Shown: positions 15,919 through 24,754, counted from the stretch's first letter. The stretch is DNA of 64,000 bases from Oscillibacter sp. (GCA_017482345.1 JAFUNB010000007.1:32710-96709); one strand, 5' to 3'. Made by a program: numbers and translations. The notes: generated by a model from the sequence alone, not told the origin.

Positions 15919-16494
15919 TTACTTCAGCTGGTCCAGCGTCAGGGAGAAGCTGTCCATAAAGGTCTCCATAAACCACGCCACCTCCGGCAGGTCGTAAGCC
16001 TCCAGCGCGGCGCGGGTCTGGGCAGCGGCCTCCCGGAATTCCATGTTGCCGGCCTTCAGCTCCTCCACGCACTTGATGTAGGCAGACAGCTTATCCGCCG
16101 CCTTGACAAGGCGCTCGATATCGCCGCCGGGGCCGGTGAGGATCGGCTCATACACCCGCTGCAGCTCTTCGGGCACCATGTCCAGCAGCTTCCGCTCCGC
16201 CACGGCCTCCACGTCCTTATAGGCCTTGCGGATGGCCGGGTTGTCGTACTTGATGGGGGTGGGCATGTCGCCGGTGAGGATCTCGCTGGCGTCATGGTAC
16301 AGGGCCGCCACCGCCACGGCTCCGGCGTCCACGCTGCCGCCGAACTTCTCGTTGCGGATGACCGCCAGGGCGTGGGCCAGCACCGCCACCTGATGGCTGT
16401 GCTCCTGAACGTTCTCCGGCGCGGTGTTGCGCATCAGCGCCCAGCGCTGGATGAACCGCATGCGGGAGATGTATGCAAAAAAGTGACTCTTCAT
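15919..16494 (-). CDS. yfbR: HD-domain 5'-deoxynucleotidase, YfbR type
   Basis: 191 residues. The HD metal site is visible as NVQEHSHQVA, the central LYHDASE and a later KAADKLSAY Asp, the E..H...HD...D pattern of YfbR. Such enzymes dephosphorylate deoxynucleoside monophosphates, including dUMP/dCMP route intermediates for thymidylate synthesis. ATG 16494 is used: GAGGAG precedes it and overlaps the stop of mtaB. It lies between mtaB and the FCD gene in one minus-strand operon. Confidence 0.85.
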   Translation of the reverse strand: MKSHFFAYISRMRFIQRWALMRNTAPENVQEHSHQVAVLAHALAVIRNEKFGGSVDAGAVAVAALYHDASEILTGDMPTPIKYDNPAIRKAYKDVEAVAERKLLDMVPEELQRVYEPILTGPGGDIERLVKAADKLSAYIKCVEELKAGNMEFREAAAQTRAALEAYDLPEVAWFMETFMDSFSLTLDQLK

Positions 16495-16498
16495 GTCG

Positions 16499-17785
16499 TT
16501 ACTCCTCGATGGTTCCAAACAGCACCTGTCCGTCGGTGCCGGTGATGCGGACGTTCTTCACGGTGTTGTGGAGATCCTCGCCCTCCGCCAGCACCTCCAT
16601 GTAGTTGGGGGCGTGACCGAAGAACTGACCGTCCTTGGGCTGCTCGAACAGGACGGGGTACACCTGACCCACGCACTGCTCCAGATACGCCTGCCGCATC
16701 TCCGCCGCCACGGCGGCGCCCTGACGGGCACGCTCCTCCTTAACGGACTTGGGTACCTGTGTCATCTTCGCCGCCGGCGTGCCGGGGCGGATGGAGTAGG
16801 GGAAGATGTGCATCTGGGCAAAGCCGCAGGTGCGGATGAAGGCGATGGTCGCCGCGAACTCCTCCTCCGTCTCCTCCGGGAATCCCACGATCATATCGGT
16901 GGTGATGGCGGGATGTTCAAAATATTGATTCAAAAGTACAATAGATTGTGCATATCGGGCAGTATCGTACTTTCGGTTCATGCGCTTCAAGGTGGCGTCG
17001 CAGCCGCTCTGCATGGACAGGTGGAACTGGGGACAGAGGTTGGGAAGTGCTGCTGCACGGCGGCAGAAGTCCTCCGTGATGGTGCGGGGCTCCAGACTGC
17101 CCAGCCGGATGCGCACGTCCGGTGCGGCGGCACAGATGGCCTCGATGAGGTCGATGAGCTCCAGGCCGTTCTTCAGGTCACGGCCCCAGGAGGAGATCTC
17201 GATGCCCGTCACCACGATCTCCCGGTAGCCGGCCTCCACCAGCTGGCGGGTCTGGGCCACCGCCGTCTCCAAAGATGCAGAGCGGATGGGGCCCCGGGCG
17301 TAGGGGATGATGCAGTAGGAACAGAAGTTGACGCAGCCGTCCTCCACCTTCAGCATGGCGCGGGTGCGGTTTTCCATGCCGCCGGCCGGCAGCACCTCGA
17401 ACACCCGCCGCTCGAAGGACTGGTCGATGGACTCGATGCGCTCTCTACCCTCCATGGCTTGCTCCAGCAGGTCCACGAAGCCGGCGCGGTCACCGGTGCC
17501 GCCCACCAGGTCCACGTCCAGCTTCCGCACATCCTCCGCATGGGTCTGGGGATAGCAGCCGCACACAGCCAGCAGCGCTTCCGGATGCTCCCGCCGGACA
17601 CGGTGGAGCATCTTGCGGGACTTCTGGTCGCTGACGGCGGTGACGGAGCAGGTGTTCACCACATAGACGTCCGCTGCGGACTCAAATTCCACGGTCTCAT
17701 GGCCCCGCTGCCGCAGCAGCTGCTCCATGGCCTGGGTCTCGTATTGATTCATTTTGCACCCGAGGGTGTAAATGGCAACTTTCAT
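16499..17785 (-). CDS. mtaB: tRNA t6A37 methylthiotransferase
   Basis: 428 residues; a radical SAM enzyme that adds a methylthio group to t6A at position 37 of tRNAs reading ANN codons. The N-terminal UPF0004 domain supplies three cysteines for the second Fe-S cluster (TLGCKMNQ, NTCSVTA, CGCYPQ). The radical SAM triad is in GCVNFCSYC, and a TRAM domain ends the protein. ATG 17785 follows AAGGAG. The first gene of an operon with yfbR and the FCD protein, it is divergent from a cysteine desulfurase that could supply its sulfur. Confidence 0.95.
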   Translation of the reverse strand: MKVAIYTLGCKMNQYETQAMEQLLRQRGHETVEFESAADVYVVNTCSVTAVSDQKSRKMLHRVRREHPEALLAVCGCYPQTHAEDVRKLDVDLVGGTGDRAGFVDLLEQAMEGRERIESIDQSFERRVFEVLPAGGMENRTRAMLKVEDGCVNFCSYCIIPYARGPIRSASLETAVAQTRQLVEAGYREIVVTGIEISSWGRDLKNGLELIDLIEAICAAAPDVRIRLGSLEPRTITEDFCRRAAALPNLCPQFHLSMQSGCDATLKRMNRKYDTARYAQSIVLLNQYFEHPAITTDMIVGFPEETEEEFAATIAFIRTCGFAQMHIFPYSIRPGTPAAKMTQVPKSVKEERARQGAAVAAEMRQAYLEQCVGQVYPVLFEQPKDGQFFGHAPNYMEVLAEGEDLHNTVKNVRITGTDGQVLFGTIEE

Positions 17786-17910
17786 GGATTCTCCTTGCAC
17801 TTTTCAGGGTTTCTGACTATAATGGGCATGATTTCATTCTTTATATTTTAATTTATATATTATACTGATAATTTCTCCATTGGGCAAGACCCCAATGAAA
17901 GGAGACCGCT

Positions 17911-19044
17911 ATGATTTATCTCGATCACGCCGCCACCACGCCCGTCCCCCGTGAAGTGGCTGACGCCATGTATGAGGCACTGACCGGCAACTTCTGCAAC
18001 CCCAGCTCCCAGTACGCCGCCGGCAGCGACGCGAAGAAGCAGGCGGAGGCCTGCCGCGCCACCGTCGCCAAGGCGCTGGGCTGCGACGCCAAGCAGGTGT
18101 TCTTCACCTCCTGCGGCACCGAGGGCGACAACTGGGCCATCCGGGCCGCCATCTGGCAGAACCGCCGCCTGGGCCGCCACATCGTCACCACCACCGTGGA
18201 GCACAAGGCCATTCTCAACTGCTGCAAGCAGCTGGAGGAGGAAGGTTACGAAGTCACCTACGTGGCTCCGGACACCAACGGCGACCTGACCGCCGAGATG
18301 ATCCTGGACGCCGTGCGGGAGGACACCGCCCTCGTTTCTGTCATGATGGTGAACAACGAGCTGGGCAACATCTATCCCATCGCGGAAATCGCGAAGGGCC
18401 TGCAGAAAAAGAACCCCAAGACGCTGCTGCACACCGACGCGGTGCAGGGCTTTTTGAAGGTGCCCTTCAGCGCCAAAACGCTGGGCGCCGACTTCATCAC
18501 CATCTCCGGCCATAAGGTGGGCGCGCCCAAGGGCGTGGGCGCTCAGTACATCGGCCCCCGGGTCCGCAATCCCCGTCCCCTGCTGCCCGGCGGCGGTCAG
18601 GAGAACGGTCTGCGCTCCGGCACGGAGGCCACCGCCCAGATCGTGGGCTTTGCCAAGGCCGTGGAGCTGCGTTGCGACCATTTGGAGGACAAGCTGCGGC
18701 ATATGGCCGACCTGAAGGCCTACGCCATCGAACAGCTGACCGCCATTCCCGACCTGATCGTGGCCGGCAAGGGCACCGCCCCTCATGTGTTGTCCGTGTC
18801 TCTGGTGGGCTGGCCCAGCGCCAACATCGTCACCGACCTGAGCAGCCAGGGCATCTGCATCTCCGCCGGCTCCGCCTGCCATCAGGGCAAAACCAGCCAT
18901 GTGGTGTCCGCTCTGAAGCTGCCCAAGAAGGCCGCCGGCGGCGTCATCCGCATCAGCTTTGGCCCGGAGACCACGAAAGAGGAGATCGACCAGCTGGCCG
19001 CGGCGATCCGGAAACACCACGACACTCGTCTTCCTATGCTTTGA
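17911..19044 (+). CDS. Cysteine desulfurase (NifS/IscS family)
   Basis: 377 residues; removes sulfur from cysteine as an enzyme persulfide for Fe-S clusters or tRNA thiolation. Visible are the N-terminal YLDHAATTPVP, the PLP lysine at about 202 in SGHKVGAPKG, and the catalytic cysteine at about 323 in SAGSACHQGK. The short active-site loop places it with the NifS/IscS (group I) enzymes. A six-base-stem hairpin (ATTGGG/CCCAAT) overlies the region just before its AAAGGAG. It is divergent from mtaB, and 61 bases upstream of a MATE transporter. No iscU is adjacent. Confidence 0.93.
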   Translation: MIYLDHAATTPVPREVADAMYEALTGNFCNPSSQYAAGSDAKKQAEACRATVAKALGCDAKQVFFTSCGTEGDNWAIRAAIWQNRRLGRHIVTTTVEHKAILNCCKQLEEEGYEVTYVAPDTNGDLTAEMILDAVREDTALVSVMMVNNELGNIYPIAEIAKGLQKKNPKTLLHTDAVQGFLKVPFSAKTLGADFITISGHKVGAPKGVGAQYIGPRVRNPRPLLPGGGQENGLRSGTEATAQIVGFAKAVELRCDHLEDKLRHMADLKAYAIEQLTAIPDLIVAGKGTAPHVLSVSLVGWPSANIVTDLSSQGICISAGSACHQGKTSHVVSALKLPKKAAGGVIRISFGPETTKEEIDQLAAAIRKHHDTRLPML

Positions 19045-19104
19045 GTGTCATCTCTCCCTCCGGCGAAGGATATGAAATGACCAACGATTGAACGGAAACA
19101 CACT

Positions 19105-20499
19105 ATGTTCAAACATTTACGCGGGCGGGAGCCGGGCTTTTACAAGCGGCTTCTGATGCTCTCCCTGCCCCTCATTCTGCAAAATATCATCACGTTCTCT
19201 CTGGGTCTGGCGGACACGTTCATGGTCAGCCAGCTGGGCAACATGGAGATGGCCGCCGTCACCACGGCCAACATCCCCGTCTTTGTGCTCAACAGCATCA
19301 TCTTCGGCACCCAGAACGGTCTGGGCATCCTGTGCAGCCAGTACTGGGGCCGGGGCGACACCCGCAGCATCAACCGCTGCCTTGGCGTGGCCTGCATGGT
19401 GGGCGCCGCCATCACCCTGACCATCTCCCTGCTGATGGCCCTCTTCCCGGTGCCCATCATGGATCTGCTGAGCAACCGCCATGATCTGAGTCTGCTGGGC
19501 GCGCCCTATCTGCAGATCATCGGCTTTTCCTATATGTTCAACATGCTCTCCTCCGCCTACATCAGCGCCCGCCGCAGTGTGGAGGACACGGCCTTCGGCA
19601 TGAAGGTATTCGCCGTCTCCGGCGGCATGAACATCGTGCTGAACTATCTGCTCATCTACGGCAAGTGCGGCTTCCCCGCTTTGGGCGTGGCCGGCGCTGC
19701 CATCGCCACCCTCCTCTCCCGTGTGGCAGAGGTAGTCATCTGCGTGGTCAGCGCCCTGCGCTGCAAGCAGCTGCCCTTTGAGGCGGACGCCTTCCTCCGT
19801 CCCGGCATGGAGATGCTGCGCCGGTTCCTGCGCTATTCCGCCCCCGTGGTGCTCAACGAGACCGTCTGGGGCACCGGCTCCTCCCTCATCACGGTGATCC
19901 TGGGTCACGCGGTGCTGTCTGTGGAGCTGCTGGCCGCCCACGCCGTCATGGGCAACATGAACCGTTTGCTGCAGGTGGTGTGCTACGCTTTGGGCGGCAC
20001 CACCGCCGTCCTCATCGGCAAGTCCATCGGCGAGGGCAAAACGCGCGATCAGGTGCAGGCTCTGGGCCGGACGCTGCTGAGCTTCTCCACCGCCATCGGC
20101 GCAGGCATCGCCGTCGCGGCGCTGCTGCTGATCCCCGTGCTGTTCCAGCCGGTCATCTTCCCCCTGTTCAAGCTGGTGGGCGAGACCGCCCGCATCGCCA
20201 CGGCGCTGGCCGTCACAGGCTTTGCCGCCATCCCCATCCGCGCCTACATCTTCACCGCCCTCATCGGCGTGCTCCGTGCCGGCGGCGACGTGAATACCGC
20301 CGTGGCCATTGACCTGCTGCCCCTGTGGCTGGCAGGCGTTCCCGCCATGGCGCTGGTGGTGCTGGTGCTGCAGCTGGGCTGCTGGCCCATCGCCATCACC
20401 ATGATTTTGGAGGATTCCATCAAGGTGCCCATCTGTGCCGCCCGCATCCGCACCGGCAAGTGGGTCCACGACGTCACCCGGGAAGGAGGCCCGTCATGA
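19105..20499 (+). CDS. MATE-family efflux transporter
   Basis: 464 residues with about 12 hydrophobic segments. MATE markers are the N-terminal LPLILQNIITFSLGLADTFMVSQLG, and the second repeat VVLNETVWGTGSSLITVILGH. It is expected to export organic cations or drugs using Na+ or H+. The ribosome site is weak (AACGGA). Its stop overlaps the ATG of the RlmA-like methyltransferase by four bases (ATGA), so the two are translated together. Confidence 0.92.
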   Translation: MFKHLRGREPGFYKRLLMLSLPLILQNIITFSLGLADTFMVSQLGNMEMAAVTTANIPVFVLNSIIFGTQNGLGILCSQYWGRGDTRSINRCLGVACMVGAAITLTISLLMALFPVPIMDLLSNRHDLSLLGAPYLQIIGFSYMFNMLSSAYISARRSVEDTAFGMKVFAVSGGMNIVLNYLLIYGKCGFPALGVAGAAIATLLSRVAEVVICVVSALRCKQLPFEADAFLRPGMEMLRRFLRYSAPVVLNETVWGTGSSLITVILGHAVLSVELLAAHAVMGNMNRLLQVVCYALGGTTAVLIGKSIGEGKTRDQVQALGRTLLSFSTAIGAGIAVAALLLIPVLFQPVIFPLFKLVGETARIATALAVTGFAAIPIRAYIFTALIGVLRAGGDVNTAVAIDLLPLWLAGVPAMALVVLVLQLGCWPIAITMILEDSIKVPICAARIRTGKWVHDVTREGGPS

Positions 20500-21317
20500 G
20501 TTTGTTTCGCTGTCCCGCCTGCGGCGCGCCCCTGACGCGGGGTGAGCGGGCCTACACCTGCCCGGGCCGCCACAGCTACGACATTTCCAAGGAGGGCTAT
20601 ACCCACCTGCTGATGGCCAACCAGAAAAACTCCGCCGCCCCCGGCGACGACAAGGGCATGGCCGCCGCCCGGCGGGATTTCCTGTCGAAGGACTATTACC
20701 GTCCCCTGCGGGACGCTCTGTGCAAACTGGTGGACCGCTATACCGGCGACTCCCCCGCCATTCTGGACGCCGGCTGCGGCGAGGGCTACTACACCGCCGG
20801 CATTTACCAGTCTTTGCTCTCCGCCGGAAAATCCCCCCGCATGGCCGGCATCGACATCTCCAAGTTCATTCTCCGCACCGCCGCCAAGCGGGAAAAGGCC
20901 ATCGAATTTGCCGTGGCCTCCAGCTACCGCCTGCCCCTTAGCGACGAGAGCGTGGACGTGCTGGTGAACTGCTTCTCCCCGCTGGCCATCGAGGAGTTCC
21001 TCCGGGTGCTGAAGCCCGGCGGCGCGTTTTTGTATGTGGTGCCGGCGGCGGACCACCTGTGGGAGCTGAAGCAGGTGCTGTACGAGAACCCCTACCCCAA
21101 CGAGGAGAAGGAGACGCCCTACGAGGGCTTCACCTACCAGGAGATCGTCCCCGTGGAGGCCACCATCACGCTGGACAATCAGACGGATATCCACAACCTG
21201 TTCCAGATGACCCCCTACTACTGGAAGACCCCCAAGAGCGGCAGCGACCGTCTGGCGGCGCTGGACCGTCTCACCACCCGCATCGCCTTCCGGGTGCATG
21301 TGTTCAAAAAGGCATAA
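20496..21317 (+). CDS. RlmA-type 23S rRNA (guanine-N1) methyltransferase
   Basis: 273 residues. The N-terminal zinc finger MSLFRCPACGAPL...YTCPGRH carries four ligands; KEGYTHLLMANQK and PGDDKGMAAARRDFL are typical of the RlmA family; the SAM site is ILDAGCGEGYYT at about 86-97. Family members methylate G745 (RlmA-I) or G748 (RlmA-II) of 23S rRNA; the Gram-positive type gives tylosin tolerance with RlmAII. ATG 20496 overlaps the MATE stop and follows AAGGAGG. Which guanine it modifies is not resolved. Confidence 0.88.
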   Translation: MSLFRCPACGAPLTRGERAYTCPGRHSYDISKEGYTHLLMANQKNSAAPGDDKGMAAARRDFLSKDYYRPLRDALCKLVDRYTGDSPAILDAGCGEGYYTAGIYQSLLSAGKSPRMAGIDISKFILRTAAKREKAIEFAVASSYRLPLSDESVDVLVNCFSPLAIEEFLRVLKPGGAFLYVVPAADHLWELKQVLYENPYPNEEKETPYEGFTYQEIVPVEATITLDNQTDIHNLFQMTPYYWKTPKSGSDRLAALDRLTTRIAFRVHVFKKA

Positions 21318-21320
21318 GAA

Positions 21321-21352
21321 AAAGAGAGCCAAACGGCTCTCTTTTTTTGCGT
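21321..21352. terminator. Bidirectional terminator
   Basis: Stem AAAGAGAGCC / GGCTCTCTTT with AAAC loop, T-runs on both sides; separates the RlmA gene from the convergent lipoprotein gene. Confidence 0.88.
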
Positions 21353-21368
21353 TTATGCGCTTTTTCGG

Positions 21369-22307
21369 TCATTCTTTGGTGTTTTCCGTCTGGTTTTTCT
21401 TCCGGCGGAACAGGCGCAGCCTTTTGCCCTTCAGCGTCCGGACGACCACCACGACCACGGCGATCAGCGCCAGCACCCACATCCAGCTGTAGGCAAGGCC
21501 GATGGCGAAGTCCTGCATGCCGTCCACGAAATTCTTCCAACCGTTGGAGAGCGCCGCGGCGAACTGGGCGCCGAAGCCCACCACCGGCTCCTCCACGTTG
21601 GACAGCCGCGCCACCTCCCGCAGATTCACATGGATGGTGGAATACGCCACCCGGGCGTCATAGTGCTGCAGGGTGCCGGAGAGGTCGTCGATGAGCTGCT
21701 CCGTCTCGGAGATGGCGGACTCGATGGTGATGATGTCCTCCATCAGCTCCGCCTTGGCCAGCAAACTCTGCAGCCGCTCCAGCTTGATCTGCTGGGTTTT
21801 TAGGCGGCCCTGGGTGTCGTAATAGTGCTCGCTGACATCCTCCACATACTCCTCGCTGTAGGTCAGCAGGCACAGCTCTCCCGCCTGGTCCAGGAAATTC
21901 CGGTAGTGCTCCACGGGGATGCGGACGGTGTAGCTGGCGTAGCGGTAGCCGCTGCCCCGGCTGCCCATGCTGCTGGACTCGTACCAGCCGCCGCTCTCCT
22001 CCATGAGGGCGGTGAGGCTCTTTGCCGCCTGGTCAAACTCCGTGGTCTCCAGCTCGATGTTGGCGGTGTAAATGCGCTTGCTGCCGTCCGCCGCGGCCTT
22101 GCCGCCGTCCTCCTGCATGGCGGTGGAGGCGTAATAGACCTCCTCCGCCTCGGCCATATCCATCATGGCGCTGCCGGAGGCCTGCGCCATGGGCGCCTCC
22201 GCCGGAGCCGACGCCGCTGTCTCCATTTTGGCGCTGCTGCCGCAGGCCGTCAGCAGCGTGCACACCAGCGCCAGTGCCGCCAAAATTGCAAACCATCTTC
22301 TCTTCAT
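21369..22307 (-). CDS. DUF4349 lipoprotein with C-terminal membrane anchor
   Basis: 312 residues. The start ATG 22307 has GGAGG eight bases upstream. The signal peptide ends in a lipobox LLTAC (Cys about 22); DUF4349 follows: YTANIELETTEFDQAAKSL, an FLDQAGE segment, then a coiled coil (KTQQIKLERLQSLLAKAEL...TEQLIDDLSG) and a C-terminal span (WMWVLALIAVVVVVV) with basic RRKK tail inside. A protein anchored at both ends, of unknown function; DUF4349 proteins are widespread in Firmicutes. Confidence 0.88.
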   Translation of the reverse strand: MKRRWFAILAALALVCTLLTACGSSAKMETAASAPAEAPMAQASGSAMMDMAEAEEVYYASTAMQEDGGKAAADGSKRIYTANIELETTEFDQAAKSLTALMEESGGWYESSSMGSRGSGYRYASYTVRIPVEHYRNFLDQAGELCLLTYSEEYVEDVSEHYYDTQGRLKTQQIKLERLQSLLAKAELMEDIITIESAISETEQLIDDLSGTLQHYDARVAYSTIHVNLREVARLSNVEEPVVGFGAQFAAALSNGWKNFVDGMQDFAIGLAYSWMWVLALIAVVVVVVRTLKGKRLRLFRRKKNQTENTKE

Positions 22308-22425
22308 ATCCGTTTCCTCCTTATCCAAGCCAATCTTCCAGTGAAAGTCATTTGTCTTTATAGACGAGGCACGCAGGAAAAAGTTCCCGCTGTTTCGATT
22401 TTTCAGGAAACTTTTTTGCCGAACG

Positions 22426-22454
22426 TTGCCTTTTTTCCGTCGGCGGAGTACAAT
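22426..22454 (+). promoter_or_regulatory. Promoter of the FMN oxidase gene
   Basis: TTGCCT, 17-bp spacer, TACAAT, 38 bases before the ATG. Confidence 0.55.
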
Positions 22455-22492
22455 GTGTTTGTCAAACAACTACAGATACGGAGGATCTCTCT

Positions 22493-23515
22493 ATGACTTA
22501 TCAGGAAGTTCTGGCCGCCGCCCGCGCCAATATGGGCACGCTCTGCAAATCCTGCCCCGTGTGCAACGGTCTGGCCTGCAAAAACAGCATCCCAGGTCCC
22601 GGCGCTAAGGGCATCGGCACCGGCGCCATCCGCAACTACCAGAAGTGGCAGGAGCTGTGCGTCAACATGGACACCATCTGCGAAAACCAGCGGGCCGACA
22701 CCTCCATCCAGCTGTTCGGCCGCAAGATGGAGATCCCCGTTTTCGCCGCCCCTCTGGGCGCCGTCGCCAAGCACTACGGCGACAAGTACAACGACCTGAG
22801 CTATAACGCCCTGCTGGTGCCCGGCTGCGCCGACGCGGGCATCGCCGCCTTCACCGGCGACGGCATTGACCCCGTGGTCATGCAGTCCACCGCCAAGGCC
22901 ATCGCCGGCGCAAACGGCGTGGGCATCCCCACCATCAAGCCCTGGAACATGGAGCTGGTGCAGGAGAAGGTGGAGCTGGTCAAGACCGCCAACCCCCTGG
23001 CCATCGCCATGGATATTGACGCCGCCGGCCTGCCCTTCCTGCGGAACATGCAGCCCCCCGCCGGCAGCAAGACTGTGGACCAGCTGAAGCAGATTGTGGA
23101 GTGGGCGGACGGCAAGCCCTTCATCCTCAAGGGCATCATGACCGTTGCCGGCGCAAAGAAGGCGCTGGAGGCCGGCGCCAGCGCCATCGTGGTGTCCAAC
23201 CACGGCGGCCGTGTGCTGGACCAGTGCCCCGCCACCGCCGAGGTCCTGCCCGCCATCGCCGACGCCGTGGGCGGCCAGATGACCATTCTGGTGGACGGCG
23301 GCATCCGCTCCGGCATGGACGTGTTCAAGGCTCTGGCTCTGGGCGCCGACGCGGTGCTCATCGGCCGCCCCTTCGCCAACATGGTCTACGGCGCCGGCGC
23401 CGAGGGCGTGCAGGTGTACGTGGACAAGCTGCGCGCCGAGCTGGCCGACACCATGGAGATGTGCGGCGCGCACTCCCTGGCCGACATCAAGCGGTCTATG
23501 CTGTTTGGCTATTGA
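22493..23515 (+). CDS. FMN-dependent alpha-hydroxyacid oxidase with N-terminal cysteine cluster
   Basis: 340 residues, a TIM-barrel flavoprotein of the lactate/glycolate oxidase family. The FMN/substrate signatures are present: PVFAAPLGA, FILKGIMT, SNHGGR-LDQ, LVDGGIRSG and LIGRPF. Unlike the classic enzymes it is shorter and opens with four cysteines at about 18, 21, 24 and 29 (CKSCPVCNGLAC), resembling a metal or Fe-S binding cluster; whether it binds one is inference. Gut anaerobes carry close relatives of unknown substrate. Probably works anaerobically as a dehydrogenase. It is a single-gene unit with its own promoter and terminator. Confidence 0.85.
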   Translation: MTYQEVLAAARANMGTLCKSCPVCNGLACKNSIPGPGAKGIGTGAIRNYQKWQELCVNMDTICENQRADTSIQLFGRKMEIPVFAAPLGAVAKHYGDKYNDLSYNALLVPGCADAGIAAFTGDGIDPVVMQSTAKAIAGANGVGIPTIKPWNMELVQEKVELVKTANPLAIAMDIDAAGLPFLRNMQPPAGSKTVDQLKQIVEWADGKPFILKGIMTVAGAKKALEAGASAIVVSNHGGRVLDQCPATAEVLPAIADAVGGQMTILVDGGIRSGMDVFKALALGADAVLIGRPFANMVYGAGAEGVQVYVDKLRAELADTMEMCGAHSLADIKRSMLFGY

Positions 23516-23535
23516 TCCGCACCACAAAGCAGTTT

Positions 23536-23577
23536 ACAGGCACAGCAGATCGAAATCTGCTGTGCCTGTTCTTGTTT
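23536..23577 (+). terminator. Terminator of the FMN oxidase gene
   Basis: Perfect 15-bp stem ending ...AGCAGAT / ATCTGCT... with CGAA tetraloop and TCTTGTTT tail. Confidence 0.9.
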
Positions 23578-23646
23578 CATATGCGGTTCCGTGATAGGAT
23601 ACAGATAATCAGATCAAAAGGAATTTGACAATAGGAGTGTGGTAGC

Positions 23647-23898
23647 GTGAGAAAGATCGCAAAATGGTTAGCCGCAATATCCATTGCCGTATTTGCAATT
23701 GATTGGGGTGTTATTGGCTTAAAATTGCTTGACGGCAATTATGATATTACCGCAGATGTATATATTGGATTGATCTTGCTTGTGGTCTTTTTTGTTTCTG
23801 TCTTGTATGTAAAACTCACAAATCGCTGCCCGCATTGCGGGAAGATGAAACAATCCTTTGGAAAATACTGTCCTTACTGCGGCAAGGAAATCAACTGA
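23647..23898 (+). CDS. Small AT-rich membrane protein with zinc ribbon
   Basis: 83 residues, GTG start preceded by AGGAG. Two membrane segments (about 6-24 and 38-57) and a C-terminal zinc ribbon with CPHCGK and CPYCGK knuckles. Base composition is clearly AT-richer than its neighbours, suggesting recent transfer. Plan resembles the protein at 12975-13292. Function unknown. Confidence 0.65.
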   Translation: MRKIAKWLAAISIAVFAIDWGVIGLKLLDGNYDITADVYIGLILLVVFFVSVLYVKLTNRCPHCGKMKQSFGKYCPYCGKEIN

Positions 23899-23974
23899 CC
23901 ATTTCCAAATTTATCGAATAGACACGCACAATTCCATACAGACCATTTTGCTGCGCAACACAAACCATGATAAA

Positions 23975-24006
23975 AGCCAAGCCGAAATTTTCGGCTTGGC
24001 TCTTTT
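23975..24006. terminator. Bidirectional terminator
   Basis: Stem AGCCAAGCCGA / TCGGCTTGGCT, T-rich both sides; between the zinc-ribbon gene and the convergent thioesterase. Confidence 0.85.
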
Positions 24007-24007
24007 C

Positions 24008-24754
24008 TCAGTATTCAAACAACGCCGTGAAGCACACGCCGTTTTCGCCCACGCCCTCCATGCGGTAGACGCCGTTCTCCCGGTGGCCCAGCAGCCGCAG
24101 CTCCTGACCGAGCGTGGCCTCCTTGCTGTAGTTCAAATAGAAATCCCGGGGCATCTCGTCCTGCAGGTCGGCGGGCAGGTAGTCCCAGATGATGTCGCCG
24201 TAGCGGCCGCTGTAGAGGTGGCCGTTGCCGTCCAGATCGGACCACGCCACCTTCCGCGTGCCCAGCTCCTCCAGTCCCTCCTTCGGCAGGGCGATCTTCT
24301 TCGGCTCCGGGCAGTCGATCTCCACGGGGCAGGGGATGAACTCCTCGTGGACGAAGGAGCGGGGCCGCTGGATCTTATGGTTCTCGGGGTGCACCAGCAC
24401 CCAGTCACTGCGGGCGGAGACGCACAGGGCGCCGTACTGGTTCTTCATCTGGAACACGCGCTGCATATGGGCGCCCTTGGCGCCGTTCTCCCAGGTCTGC
24501 ACCGTCAGTGTCTCGCCGTACTTAGGGCGCTGGTGGATGCGGACGGACAGGCGGGAGAGCAAAAAGGCGTAGCCCATCTCCAGCAGCACCTCCCGGGTCA
24601 TGCCCCGGGCGTCATAGTCGTAGCCGCCGAAGCTGGCGATCTTGCCCAGCAATGCGGACATGCGTAAATTTTCGTTGCGGTCACAATCGCCGAAAATCAG
24701 CTCCTCCTGGCGAATGTAGCTGTTTTCGGTCAAAATCTGCTTAAAATCTTCCAA
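24008..24754 (-). CDS. Acyl-ACP thioesterase
   Basis: 248 residues: tandem hotdog folds, releasing fatty acids from acyl carrier protein. Visible are the N-terminal ENLRMSALLGKIASFGGYD, WENGAKGAHMQRVF and the second-domain active-site WSDLDGNGHLYSGRY (Asp-x-x-x-Asn-x-His). A TTG start at 24754 is proposed: AGGAAAGGAA precedes it. The in-frame ATG at 24793 has no ribosome site and lies only about ten bases after the predicted transcription start. Members of this family occur in many Firmicutes. Confidence 0.85.
   Translation of the reverse strand: MEDFKQILTENSYIRQEELIFGDCDRNENLRMSALLGKIASFGGYDYDARGMTREVLLEMGYAFLLSRLSVRIHQRPKYGETLTVQTWENGAKGAHMQRVFQMKNQYGALCVSARSDWVLVHPENHKIQRPRSFVHEEFIPCPVEIDCPEPKKIALPKEGLEELGTRKVAWSDLDGNGHLYSGRYGDIIWDYLPADLQDEMPRDFYLNYSKEATLGQELRLLGHRENGVYRMEGVGENGVCFTALFEY

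Noticed and set aside
15910-16072. Longer N-terminus for the FCD protein, possibly the missing GntR helix.
   Set aside because: The extra residues are a shadow of yfbR in another frame, Gly/Arg-rich, with no winged-helix pattern.
19070-19092. Very short leader frame (MTND) before the MATE gene.
   Set aside because: Five codons, weak context, no sign of attenuation structure.
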